From Synchiropus splendidus (lineage: Eukaryota; Chordata; Actinopteri; Syngnathiformes; Callionymidae): 64,000 bases of DNA. How positions within the stretch are numbered: the first letter of the stretch is position 1; each line of letters opens with the position of its first letter. The stretch covers positions 27,327,501 to 27,391,500 of the forward strand of contig NC_071339.1 of NCBI RefSeq assembly GCF_027744825.2, in the 5' to 3' direction. The notes under the pieces are model-generated. The model was not told the DNA's origin and did not search any database. It saw only the letters and a list, made by a program, of their open reading frames with translations. Below, one piece after another: positions 41,963 to 53,486 of this stretch. Position numbers and translations under genes: made by a program.

Positions 41963-42877
41963 ATGTACAACTCAAAGAACACTGGCTTCTATGTGACTTT
42001 ACCATCAAACGCCAGTGCAAAAGTTTTTAAAGACAACTCGATCGGTACTTTCCGCGTTGATTTAGCACAACATATTGATTTAAACGGGAAATGGGAGGTG
42101 GCTTTGACGGAGATTACATACCCTCACACATGGCATAATATTCCGGAGGATGCGGCGTTATTTTACTGGAAACCGAACCCTAGAGGACCTGATTCCAACA
42201 CAAACACGGCTCCCCCAAGAGGATCAGATTCAGATGCTAACACGTCGAGGCGGCATAAAGATGAATTTCATAGAGCCATGGCGAGACTTCGGGCTCCGGA
42301 TCCTGACGCCAGCGCCTCACCTCAGAGGAAAAAAGACGAATCACGAGGGGTTGATCGACATTTCAAAACTGCAGGAACAGATATTTCTAAACTGAAGTTC
42401 AAGGGTGGATATTACAGCTCTATTAATCAGATTACAACCGAGTTGGAGCAAACCTTTAAAAAAACCAATAACAATATACGCTTCCTGTTTGACGGTGCAC
42501 GGCAAAAAATTGATCTTCAAGGAGACGGTCAGAACTTAGTGCTTTTTAACTCGCCTTTAGCTTACATGTTAGGTGTAGAGCCTGGTCATTGGATCAATTT
42601 TTGCGAGTTCAGAGCGCCCCACCCAGTTGATTTAAAAGCGGGGTTTTACCATCTTTACTGTTACAGCGACGTTGTAAGACCGCAGCTTGTAGGGGATGCA
42701 TATGCACCGCTTTTAAGAACGGTGGAAATCAAGGGTAGTTACTCAGATATAATCACACAACATTTTAACCCTGCTACTATTTACCGGTTGCCAAGAACCA
42801 TATTGAAAATATTCAGGTACAAATTAAATCAGATCTTAACAAACCAGTCAATTTTACCTTTGGAAAAGTGGTGGTGA
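41963..42877 (+). pseudogene. Penton-like minor capsid protein, 3' frameshift
   Basis: Nearly identical to the copy 1 gene for about the first 270 codons. A one-base loss near 42775 shifts the frame, and the last 34 or so residues are unrelated to copy 1. The final jelly-roll strand would be lost. Confidence 0.8.
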
Positions 42878-43006
42878 CTCTACACTTTAGACCTGTTACT
42901 TGAGAGGATATTATATAACCCTCGTATCGTCGTCTGGAAATCCATTCATCATCACAACGCCGGAGAGAGATAACCCCCTGTGTAGACCACGTCATAAACA
43001 AACACA

Positions 43007-43444
43007 ATGGTACATGCAGGCTTAAGAGACGACCCGCACAGATTTGTACAATATTATGAAAAACAGGTGGGCGGAGATCTACCCGGGTTCTACGGTGCCC
43101 CGGTTATGTACGGACGAGGCATCGGTTCCCTCTTCTCAAAAATGTTTCGGTTTGTATCACCTCTGTTGAAAAGAGGTATTGCCATAGCGAAACCCCATCT
43201 CAAATAAGCGGTGGGTAACATAGCCTCGGATATGTTCACCCGTACCGTGAGAGGAATGAGCGATCAACAGAGACAGGAAGGGTCAGGCGGTATAGCCGTC
43301 TTATCACGAAGGACAAAGAGACGCCCTCCAGGTCGCCGTGTAACACAGAGCTCTAATAAACGTACAAACAAAAAAAGAAAGAAGCCAGTTGACAGAAGCA
43401 AACGGGCCAAGAGGAAGTCCAGAGGGCGCTCCGATATATTTTAA
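43007..43444 (+). pseudogene. Basic virion-type protein, one nonsense change
   Basis: Same frame throughout as copy 1 except for TAA at 43205-43207, where copy 1 has TCA. Both halves are otherwise open, including the basic C-terminus. Confidence 0.7.
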
Positions 43445-43464
43445 AAAACCTTATATACAGTAAC

Positions 43465-44706
43465 ATGGCGCTCCTACACCAGAAATCTGCTGAATGCACG
43501 TTAGCAGAACTGGATTTATTCACGGCGCCGGTGACGCAGCTTTCCATCGAGGACAAAATTTACACTGAAATTGCTCCAGTAGCCGCTATCCACGAAGGAG
43601 GACCGATTGAGTTTTTTATACCGGGAGACAGCGAAAAGTATCTAGACCTAAACGACACCCTTCTACACGTGCGTGCAAGAATTACTAACGCCGATGGCAC
43701 ACCGCTGGCTAACGACGCAGCAGTCGGTCTCATCAATTATCCTCTAAACACAATCTTTGATCAGTGCGATGTGGTTCTGGGGGATCGGATGATTTCGCAG
43801 TCCAGTTCCACTCACCCGTACAGAGCTATGATTGAAACACTTCTCAACTTTTCCGGCGACACTCTTAAAACACAGTTTAGCGCCGGTCTTTTTTACCCGG
43901 GTCAGTTGACTCGATCGTCACTGTAAACGGACCCAACGCAGGCCTTAATAAAGGGGCAGAGTTCACGAGCAGATCCAGAGAAGTACACCTTCTCGGTCCT
44001 CTCCACAGCGACATATTTTTCTGCGAGAGACTGTTATTAAACTCGGTCGATTTAAGAATTAAACTCACCAGGGCGAACGATGCCTTCTGCCTGACCGGAC
44101 CCCGCGACTCCACCTTTCGTCTGAAAATCCTCGGCGCCTCTCTGTTTGTGAAGAAAGTCACTGTTTCGCCAGCTGTGAGAATAGGTCATGCAGCGGGTTT
44201 GTTAAAAGGAAATGCTCTCTACCCCCTCTCACGAGTCAACGTAAAAACATACTCCATTCCTGAAAACTCAAGAAAATGTACCCAGGAGAATTTATTTCTG
44301 GGTTCAATACCTAAATACGTGGTTTTAGGGATGGTGCATCATGAGGCATTTACCGGTAGGAGAGATCTCTCCCCGTTCAATTTTCATCATTACAACACCG
44401 AATATCTCGCCCTCTGTCAGGACGGCCGACAGATCCCCGCTAAAGCTTTTCAACCTCAGTTTAATAACAGTATGGCGGTCAGAGAGTTTTATAACATGAT
44501 TCTAGCTACAGGAAGACATTTGAAGGATCTACCGCTAAGCATTGACCGCGAAGGTTTTAAGGCGGTTATTCATTGTTTGCGTTTAATCTCAATCCAGCCG
44601 ACGACAACGACGCTCTCTCCCCTGTCTCAAAAGGGAATTTAAGACTGGAGATGAGATTCAGAGTACCCTTACCGAACACCGTAACACTGATTGTGTACGC
44701 TTGTTA
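43465..44706 (+). pseudogene. Major capsid protein, two frameshifts and 3' deletion
   Basis: The first frame is open to about 43900, where bases are missing relative to copy 1. A second frame runs to about 44565, where one base is missing. The sequence matches copy 1 only to about 44706. After that a TTATTTG-type simple repeat leads directly to the intergenic sequence, so the capsid end and the whole protease gene are deleted. Confidence 0.85.
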
Positions 44707-44790
44707 CTTTAAATTTTGTTATTTGTTATTTGTTATTTTGTTATTTTAAAGACTATTGTAACGTGTTATTTTAAAGACTATTGTAACGTG
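44707..44790. repeat. Junction filler at protease deletion
   Basis: (TTTGTTA)-type repeats and a duplicated TTATTTTAAAGACTATTGTA segment replace about 570 bp present in copy 1 (16635-17205). Confidence 0.7.
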
Positions 44791-44851
44791 TGACTAATCT
44801 TATTTTGTTTGTACGTGTGTTTAAAAGAAAAATCTGTAATCACATAATAAT

Positions 44852-44871
44852 TCAATAAAACATTTTATTGA
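44852..44871. terminator. Palindromic two-way poly(A) signal, copy 2
   Basis: Identical to 17291-17310: TCAATAAAACATTTTATTGA, a perfect inverted repeat giving AATAAA on both strands. Confidence 0.75.
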
Positions 44872-44916
44872 TGAAATGACAATAACCGTGTACAAGACAA
44901 TTATTCAGGAAACCCA

Positions 44917-45675
44917 TCAAGGTGTTAGAGACAATTTCTTCCCTTTGGTCACTACACGCGTCAAGCGTCGCCGAGGTGTCGCTTTAGGATCCTTTGGGTC
45001 GGGAGACCAGCTCTCAGCTATACTTTTCTTTCGCGACATAGAATTCGATTTAAGTCTCTGATATTGAGCCCTCGCTTCAGGGTTGGACAGCAGTGTGAGA
45101 GGGATGTTTAGCTTTAATAATGTGACGAGAAACTCGGACCAGCCCTCAGGTAATGAAGAACTTGTTTTCTTATACGGTAGGGAAAGGACCTTGAATAAAT
45201 CAATCACATGAGAGCCTTTTACAGCATTTCCTTCATACATAAATTCGCCATTCATATTCCAACCATCACCGTTTTTGGATATCCTCTGGATAATGTATTC
45301 AGCATTTCTTCGAGCTTTTGCCGGAAGGCTATTTAGAATATCCTTACCCAAGTCATCTGTTACAGAGGGTGTTTTTAGAACACTTTCGACACGACTGTCA
45401 GAGTCGTGTGGATGATCGCTGACTCCGTCTCGTTGTAAAGTCGGAGTTACTCTCCTTTGGTCTCTCTGATCCTGTTTTGCAAAGGTTAAATATCTTTGCA
45501 ATAGAGCATCGTACTTTTTAATCTTCTCATACGGGTTTAACTGAGAATCATTTAGAATGGACCTCATCTTGTCATTTAATTCATCTTCGGCAGTTTCACG
45601 GATGTCGGAGGTTGGACGTGATAACTGGTTAATTTGCTGAGGAGAGACGAGATACATTTTCTGGACAGTCTTCAT
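44917..45675 (-). CDS. Conserved Polinton coiled-coil protein, copy 2
   Basis: An intact 252-codon minus-strand frame closely matching 17344-18108, with small in-frame differences in the middle charged linker. It is one of the few genes open in both copies. Confidence 0.7.
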   Translation of the reverse strand: MKTVQKMYLVSPQQINQLSRPTSDIRETAEDELNDKMRSILNDSQLNPYEKIKKYDALLQRYLTFAKQDQRDQRRVTPTLQRDGVSDHPHDSDSRVESVLKTPSVTDDLGKDILNSLPAKARRNAEYIIQRISKNGDGWNMNGEFMYEGNAVKGSHVIDLFKVLSLPYKKTSSSLPEGWSEFLVTLLKLNIPLTLLSNPEARAQYQRLKSNSMSRKKSIAESWSPDPKDPKATPRRRLTRVVTKGKKLSLTP

Positions 45676-45681
45676 GGTGTT

Positions 45682-46023
45682 TTACTTCTTTACAAGTCCT
45701 CCTATTAGATTTCCAATGATTGGAACGGCAGCCGCTAGCAATGGCAAAATGAATCCTCCCGATTGCTTTTTAAGAATCCTTCGTTTACGCTTCACGCATG
45801 CCTTTTTATTAGCCAAGAGTCTGATGTTTTTCTTCTGTTTTTTCAGTTTTTTGAACTGAGCCTGTGACAATGGTACATTCCCCTTCAAAACATTCAGGGC
45901 GATCTCACCGAGAGCTTGAATAAAGTCCCGAGAACTACGCATCAAAATGTCTTTACGTTTCTTTGACGGAGCATGGTATAGTTCCTTAAGTAAACCCGTG
46001 TTTCTTTTTGTACGCGCTGACAT
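45682..46023 (-). CDS. Small basic/hydrophobic virion protein, intact
   Basis: An intact 113-codon minus-strand frame. The N-terminal two thirds are basic (VLKGNVPLSQAQFKKLKKQK, then VKRKRRILKK). The last 25 residues are a Gly-rich hydrophobic segment (GGFILPLLAAAVPIIGNLIG, then GLVKK). It starts 3 nt after the ATPase stop and ends 6 nt before the coiled-coil start, a tight minus-strand cluster. A capsid-internal or membrane-disrupting role is inferred by analogy with adenovirus-like small virion proteins. Confidence 0.65.
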   Translation of the reverse strand: MSARTKRNTGLLKELYHAPSKKRKDILMRSSRDFIQALGEIALNVLKGNVPLSQAQFKKLKKQKKNIRLLANKKACVKRKRRILKKQSGGFILPLLAAAVPIIGNLIGGLVKK

Positions 46024-46026
46024 AAC

Positions 46027-46703
46027 TTAAGCAGACGTTTTTGGTATGTACACCGTGTGACGTTGATGAGGAAGTATCCCGGTCCTTAGTCTGTAGCGTT
46101 CTGGACATGAGGGTGTTAGATCAACAATTAAGTACCCGTGTGCGTCAGCTGTAGCATCTTCAAAGCTTTCTAGAAAGAAAGCTCTCTGAGACGGGTAAAC
46201 CTGTTGAGCAAGAACTTTTACCTGCATTTTATCGCGAGGATTCTTAAACAGTACAAAGTAATTGCTATTCAGACTAATACTGCGACTATATTTACCACGA
46301 TGAAATGAGTTTTGCGTCAGCATTATAACACTCATATTTTTATGATGTCTGTACTGTGTAAAAATGCGAACAACCTCAGGGTTTTCAGAAGCTTCAAAAA
46401 TCAACAAAAAACATCGTCAAGAATAATCAAATGTTTTCTATCAGAAGGAAATACATCTTCATTTTCAAAAGATTCAGGTAAACCTTCAATGAATTTGATG
46501 TTTTTATTCATCTTTTGCAATTCACTGTACATCGGTTGAAAAGAAGTATAAATCCATACAATATTTACATTGGCATCATCCATAACATGTTCACAATTTT
46601 CAAGTATACATTTTACAAAATGGGTCTTTCCTGACCCTGATGGTCCCACCACTAGACATGAAAATGGTGTTTTCAAACGAGGATCGAAATGAATTTCTTC
46701 CAT
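46027..46703 (-). pseudogene. Packaging ATPase with Walker A, frameshifted
   Basis: On the minus strand the start at 46703 is followed by the P-loop GPSGSGKT (residues 20-27) in CLVVGPSGSGKTHFVKCILE. The frame breaks near 46405, where about eight bases are inserted relative to copy 1 just after the Walker B Asp pair (LIILDDV). The rest (SVIMLTQN onward) is open to 46027. The family is the FtsK/HerA-like A32-type genome packaging ATPase. Confidence 0.8.
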
Positions 46704-46739
46704 AATGACCCCTCATCCACTCAAAACTCAGAACCCAAA

Positions 46740-46920
46740 AGGTTTGGTTGTGCGTCTGAAAACAATCGCCTCTTAGTGTACACGACCCAGAGTTTTTTTA
46801 GTAACTGATCTGTTTTTTAAAGTGATGTTCTTTTTATCCCTGACAATGCTGTGTTGACGGGTCTCAGGCAGCCCATCAGGTGAATTATGTCAAAACAAGT
46901 CATCCAATGTCACCACAAAC
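46740..46920 (-). pseudogene. Trace of DNA polymerase B C-terminus, copy 2
   Basis: The same polymerase-like tail as copy 1 (RDKKNITLKNRSVTKK visible), with a frameshift and a stop. It ends just upstream of the ATPase start. Confidence 0.35.
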
Positions 46921-48737
46921 AACCCGGGAACCCTTTACACATGACTGTTAGATCGTGGATGAAAATTTGAGGCCATCCTGAAAGATGGGTCATTGTTCAA
47001 GTTTTTTGATCCTCAGATTATCAATTAATGCGTTTATATTCTTCTGCGAGACGTACAGTCACTCTCTCCTCACTGGCATCAACAAGAAATATCTGTTAGG
47101 TCTCAATCATTGGTTCTCTGAATGAGCACCATTGAACATGTGTAACTTGTTGAATCACCCACGTTCTGTCTAAACTGAGGATACCACGTATTGTTGTACT
47201 TGTTCTTTACAAACAATACAATACAAAGGACCTGCCATGATGTATGGTTGAGAGACTGCTACACAGGCAGACAAGCAGAGTCACATATGTCTGAATTGAT
47301 GGCCAGGTTTTCATAGGAGGAGGGTGCATCTCAGATCAAGATGGAGGTCGCCAATTTGTGATGGCTATTAGTGAGGAAAGGGTAAAATGAAGTCATACAT
47401 CGAAGATTTTACAAGCTACTCACAAACATTCAACATAAATATTTGCCTGCATTCAACTTTTAATTTTCAACTTTTATCATCATCATCATTATCTTTTGCA
47501 GGAGATAACTATTGCATCATTTATGTTTAAACCACATCATAGTGAGAATATATTACAACAGCATTACATTTAACTCTTTCAAAATTTCAGATTTTGTTCA
47601 AGGATATTGTAGGTATCCGTTTGCTTTTGGAATTAATTGAGATTCCTTGCAGAAGTATCCTTTTGACGCAAACGTTGACAGTAACGTTTGAAAATTTCAA
47701 CGTGGTCCCAGAAATTGCAGCACTTTCAAGAGTTTCTCCCCAACCAACAGAAACAATACATACATAATTACAAAATAAAACCCAAAAAGTACTGTAGTAA
47801 CATGCAAACATGAATGTCAGTCTACGCTTTGACTCCAAAGGTCCAGTGGAAAAGCTTCATAGAACTTCATATCCAATATGTGTTCCTTCCTTCCGTTTAA
47901 AGTTCTCGTATGAGATGTTTATGAGATGTTCATCAATTCCGCATTTACCTACGTATGCGTAGATCCAACAAGTCCAACATTTCCCCACTGCGGGACAAAC
48001 AAGGGGCACTCTGTGCTCAAGATTCAAGATTGTATTCATCACCGTGGTCACCCTCGACATTTTGGGCGGCTCGCGACATTTACGCTAAATGATAGCAACC
48101 GATTTAAGGGAGAATGACACACACAATTACTGTAATTGTTCAAGAAAAAAAAGACAAATCTTAATCTCATTCTATCACTTTCCCCCTCTTATGGGCAGAA
48201 CAGCGAATTTTGCCACCGTTTTTAAAAAGTGCATCGAGGCTGATTTTAGGGGCGAGAAACTAGTCATTGGCTGTATATGTTGAACGAAGACCTGAGTATG
48301 ATCCGGGACATCTTCCCATAGGATTGGATATTGGATCACCAAGCGTTGTCATGTTCACAAACATGCTTTCATGTGTTTGCAGACATTCACTCAGTTAAAA
48401 ATTTAATTTGAGTGAAAAATGAGATATAATCACACTGTTGCTTTCAAAAATCTTTGTTAGTTTTGTTATATTGTTTTTCTTGTTGTTGTTGTTGTTGTTG
48501 TTTTTCTCAGATGTTCTTTCTATGGAGTTTCTATTCTCTCCCTTCTCAATGAACAGAGTTGTTCTTTGAAGTATATTCTCGTATTTATTTGTTCTAATAT
48601 TTTCTGTGTGCATATTCCGTCTTATGCAGTTACACTTTAAAACTTAACTGACTGATGGATGGATAGGTAGATGCAAGTTCATAAAAAGGAATAAAAGCCT
48701 TCTGCAGGATTCAGCGCCTCATTGAGAGACTACTAAC

Positions 48738-48772
<35 letters not shown>

Positions 48773-50516
48773 CTTCCACGCAATTCGTACACCTTGTGAA
48801 TGTAAACAAATAAAAGATAATATACTCTTTAGCTTGAAGATATGTAAAGAAAATGTAGGTCTAGGACGATTAAAAATGAAAAAACTGAAAGTATGTCAGA
48901 AACTACAATGTCAACCCTGTGATTTGTTGTTTGTCAGTTAGAATTGACAGTGAGTAGTAAAAAGCTTTACTTGTAAAAAAAAAAAAAAAATTATATTTCA
49001 TACTATTTCATGCAAAAGTGGGGTTGTGACCGGTAGCGAAAAATAAAAAGTTCTTGACATCTCAAAAGTTATACATCTTTTATTTTTTTTCAAATTTGAA
49101 AAATGGCTGAACAAATGAAAAAAGTTTGTCAAAATTATATAAAACTATATCTAGTTTCTAATAACATTTCTAATAATATTCATTTATTTACCATATCGTA
49201 GATGGTTGTACAAAAATGTCAGGCTTTAGTTCAGGATTACTAGTACAATTTGTGTAAGCAGACAGTGTCAGGTGAATGAAAAGATTAAGAAGATTGGGAA
49301 CATGCTGCTCGCACATGCTAAAATGGCTTGTTGTCTTATAGTGAGAATGGAAAGTCTTAAATTTGATGCACGAGTGTGTGTGTGTGTGTGTGTGTGTGTG
49401 AGTGAGTGCTGAAAGAAAACTGCTGAAAGAAATTTGTTGTTTTTACAAACAATTGAATTTCTTGTACTGACAATTAGGAGTTTTTAACAGTGAAACAGAT
49501 ATTTGAGAATCTAATGGATGGAGAAAAGTTTGAATTAGAAGGAAAAATGTACTTTTAGATTTTATAGCATGAACAGCTTGCCTACCAAAACTATTCTTTT
49601 ATGGTAACTTGCGAACACAGACAAAACAGACAAGACAAAAACAGGTTCACGAACCTACAATGTCAACCAGTTTAATGATTGCCAGTTGTTTGTTTTTAAA
49701 AACACTGAAAAAGTTTTAAAATTTGAGACACAGTTGATAAATAAAAACTTAGAATACACCTGTAACTTGTGAAGAAATATGAAAATACAATATCTGAATT
49801 TGTTCACAAGCTTTACTTCAGCATTAAAATTTTGTGAAAATGAACAATAGAAACACAGTTTTTTTAAAATGGAAAGATTTAATTTCAACACATTTCGATT
49901 TCGACTCGGGTTACTTTTTTTTTATAATTCTCAATTCGTACATTCATAGTTTCACCTCAGCTAGAAGCAGGTTAGTCTCTGGATCTGATCTAAATACCAC
50001 ATATGATGCTGGAGTAATTGCGTAATGCATGCATAACTGGTTGATTAATCCTGATAATACCTAACAACTGTGATATTTATTTTTATCCTTTGGTGCAACT
50101 TTTAAAGAGTTAAAACATTCAATTATTTCTACACTAGTTGCCTGGTTTTGAATAGTCACAAGTTACTTTTTAAAAAATGCTAAACACAAAATGCACACTA
50201 CAAAACGAACATGTTGCACCGTACTGCTCCCGCATTTGGCTGTTTTCACCTGAAAATACAGAATAAAGACACATTTAAATCAGTGAAAAGCACGGCTTGT
50301 AATATACACATTTAAGCCACTGGTAAGGCAAAAAATAAGTAAAATAAAATAAAATAAAATAAAATTAAGGGTTGACATACTTTGGATATTTCTACACTAC
50401 TTGTCTGACTAGGGATAGCATCAAGTATAAATGAATGTTCATTCAATGAATGTTCAGTCCCTCCTACATTGTGTTACATGACAAGTTATAGGACGTTTGT
50501 ATCGCTATTATATCAC
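46921..50516. repeat. Non-coding block shared with 19261-22960
   Basis: Colinear with the copy 1 flank, with a longer A-run (about 48740-48770), a shorter GT tract and no LINE insertion. It ends where the 5' LTR starts. No gene was recognised. Confidence 0.8.
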
Positions 50517-52605
50517 TGTAGTGATTCCTTCTCCAGAGATTCAAGCATGGACCTGGTGGACTTTTCTGGAATGTGTAACTTCAACTCGGAGACATCTCCT
50601 TGGGTTCCCACCATGCCTGTTGCAGCTCAGAGGTTTCTGAACCCTCCGATAAGGACCATAAATCATTGGAATGGTCAAAGGGGGGAGAGACTACAGCAAC
50701 AGTCCAGGATGCTGTGCCGTAAGAGAAAAAAAAACCTGACCAACTCATGAACCCTGTTTGGTGGGGGACACACACAGCTCCTCCTTCTCCAGGTTCCAGA
50801 TGAACAAAGACAGACTTGTATGTGAATGTGTCTTAATGTGTATTTCTTAAAAAGGACTTTGTTTCCCATAATAACCCATGATTTCCACAGGATGTTCAAG
50901 CAAACCAGATGCCCTGAACATGTGATGGTAAACTTGACATGAATGGTCGATTGTTATATTGATCATTATAGAGGAGAATGTGCTAGAATGGTCATGTTTG
51001 GTGTCGTCTGAATGCTTAAATTGAGATGGGAAAGTTTTGACAGATTGCGAGCAACTTTACAACTCAGGTAATGTTTTATTGTCAAATAAAACTCTGGTAC
51101 CGGGGGGGGTCAAAATCTCCCATCTCAAGACTGGAATTTACGACCCCGTTGGAGGAGGAGGAGGAAGGCCAGGTTTGGAAACCCTCGTCCAATCAGCAAT
51201 AGGTGATGGAACTCCTTCAACCAATCAAAACTGGACAAGGAGACTCTTCATGAGAGTTCAAAAGACCCAGTCTACAGAGGTTCTGCCCTCTGTGCGCTCT
51301 GTTCCCCTCTGTTCAGCCCTCTGTGACCCTCTGTTCAGCCCTCTGTTCCCCTCTCTGCTCTGTTCCCCTCTGTCCCTCTGTTGCCCTCGGTTGCCCTCTT
51401 TCCCCTCCTTCTGCCGCTTCCTCTGGATACTTCACCTCTTACAACCAACTACAACCAACTTCCTCGACGGTTCCTGCTCAAGTTTCCTGCAAAGACTCTT
51501 GCTTCTCCTCCACCCTTGAAGCCGTGCCAGCGTTCCACTCGCTGCCCATCCAAGTGTGAGAGTGATTGAGGAACTTTTTCAAAGTTGCACATCACCCTCG
51601 TCCTCCAGCGGTCTGCCAAGCCAGAGCTTCCTTCAGGAACGGCCCAGTCACACCATGTGATCACAGCCGGCGGCCGTGACGAGCACGCGAGTCCAACTTC
51701 CAACAACCTTCCGCTGCCTGGAGTGTGTCATTAAGGCGACCACTCTAGAAGGTTGTTCAGACCGGTGAATCACCTGGCACGAGAGAAAGATACGCCTTCG
51801 GTCCTACGCCGCTCTCTGCCAGCTACGATCACCCCGTCTGCGACGAAAGATCCACGGCGGTCTGGAAGACGATCCGAGAGTGCCATCGACGCCTGAAGCT
51901 GCGTGTCCTCATCACCTCCAAGCCACCACGCTGAGAACCAGGACGCCTCCTTCCAAAGCCGCCTGCCTCCTCCCTCACCTCCTGACCGACCTTCTGCATC
52001 TACTCATCACCCTCTCATCCATCCCTCCATCCCATTCATCCCTCCACTCATCGCCAAAGTAAGCCGCTGCTTGTCATCTCTGCACAGAGTGGTGTGTTGG
52101 GGTTTAGTAATGTTATTACTTGCCTGAGGTTGACAGTTAGACTAGAACGTCTGAACTTTCCCATCAGTTACACACGTGTCTGATACGGTATTGACATTGA
52201 TTCATAACTGGTTTACGCTTCCATCGCGATATTGTCGGGATCATCTCATTCTCCTTTGCATCTTTCCTGTTTCTTTCTGTTCTTTTATTCCTAAATAAAT
52301 CTATAAAATTACGTTGGTCTTGATCACATTACTTTGGAGTGTATTATAATCAATCTAAGAGCCTCTGATCAGTAAAGGACATTACATCACGAGTAGTGAC
52401 TTCAGATAAATAGATTGATTACGCTAATAGTTCATTAAGTTACCACGGTTAATTAATTAATTAAGTGTTAATCAAGAGAGCTAAATAGTCTCCTGGAAAC
52501 TATATTTCAGGTGGTGCCCCAAACTTTCGAGGAGATATTATTTTTCATAATATCCACGTCACAGACGCAGGCGTCCGTGACCAGACAATCCTTCACTTTC
52601 ACTAC
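50517..52605 (+). repeat. 5' LTR
   Basis: 2089 bp. It contains a CCCTCTGTTC-rich tract (51280-51410), a TTCAAAAGACCC region upstream, and AATAAATCTATAAAA near 52295 as a likely poly(A) signal. It is very similar to the LTR at 58913-60970 with scattered substitutions and short indels. Confidence 0.92.
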
Positions 52606-52612
52606 AGCCTTA

Positions 52613-52629
52613 TTGGTGCCCCGTGTGAG
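52613..52629 (+). promoter_or_regulatory. Primer binding site, tRNA-Met type
   Basis: TGGTGCCCCGTGTGAGG starts 7 nt after the LTR end and is complementary to the 3' end of vertebrate elongator tRNA-Met as I remember it. Confidence 0.7.
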
Positions 52630-53176
52630 GCTGATTAATTGCTAAATTTTGATTGTAAACCATTCCATAAAGGTAGAGTGTTCCCCCCCCTTGCTTCACC
52701 CCGTTTCTTCCGTCTCACTCTCTTCAAAGCGTGTGCCCAGCCTGCGCTGAGACATTGTTAAGAAAAATAAATAAATAAAAATAAGAACAAAATTAATAAC
52801 GCGTTTAAACCACTTTGTCTGTGCTTCAAAAGCACTGAAATTACTTTGATGGTACCTACTGCCTCGAAAAAAAAAAAAAAAAAAAATATCGAGAGAATAT
52901 ACATGTGTTTGCTCTAGTGACAAACGCTGAGCATTAATTCATCAGGCCTGCGGACGGAATTCACGACCGAGTTACGAGCGTCTAACCAACAGTGAACCTT
53001 CACGTCCAACTCCAACTTTAATAATTGGCGTAGCTAACCAGTTATTAAAACGTTGTTCCAACACGACGGGAGTCTTACATTTGCCCGGCGCACGAGTTTC
53101 TGCCTACGGGAACAATAGTGATCAATTGACGTGAGCTTGTGTTGGGTGTGGTGAGCGTAATTGACCTATTCTTGTA

Positions 53177-53480
53177 TTGCTGTGCATAGAGCAGAGATTT
53201 TGATCTCATAAGACTTTCGCGCATGCGTGGTCGCAGCTTCTTTTTCCCAGTGGAAGAAGCGCGCTCCTCTGGAGTCATTCCACATCACTGGAGGGCGGAC
53301 AGAAAGTCCCGCCTCATTCACTTATTTATTGCTGTGTGTAGAGCAGAGATTTTGATCTCATAAGACTTTCGCGCATGCGTGGTCGCAGCTTCTTCTTCCC
53401 AGTGAAAGAAGCGCACGTCTCTGTAGTAATTGTACCCCACTGGAGGGCGGACAGGAAGTCCCGCCTCATTAAAGGAAGTG
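53177..53480 (+). repeat. 152-bp tandem pair with NRF1-like sites
   Basis: Two copies starting TTGCTGTG at 53177 and 53329. Each carries TTTCGCGCATGCGTGG, which contains an NRF1-like GCGCATGCG core, and the GGAGGGCGGACAG segment. Confidence 0.8.
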
Positions 53481-53486
53481 ACGTCA
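53474..53486 (+). promoter_or_regulatory. ETS-CRE composite site
   Basis: GGAAGTGACGTCA joins an ETS core (GGAAGTG) to a full CRE (TGACGTCA). It lies right after the NRF1-like pair; together they look like a TATA-less housekeeping-type promoter inside the element. Confidence 0.45.

Larger units (their letters stand above)
38985..46920. mobile_element. Polinton/Maverick copy 2, decayed
   Basis: Same gene order and orientation as copy 1, and more complete at the left end. It lacks the protease and the 3' end of the major capsid gene, but keeps the ATPase P-loop region, the complete small virion protein and a one-piece integrase. Identity with copy 1 is visibly high along all genes. Terminal inverted repeats were not identified. 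Confidence 0.9.

Noticed and set aside
51037..51569. Pro/Ser/Cys-rich ORFs in the LTRs (also 51880-52127, 59711-60490)
   Set aside because: They lie within both LTRs over CCCTCTG-type and CATCC-type low-complexity sequence. The frames are not preserved in length between the two LTRs.
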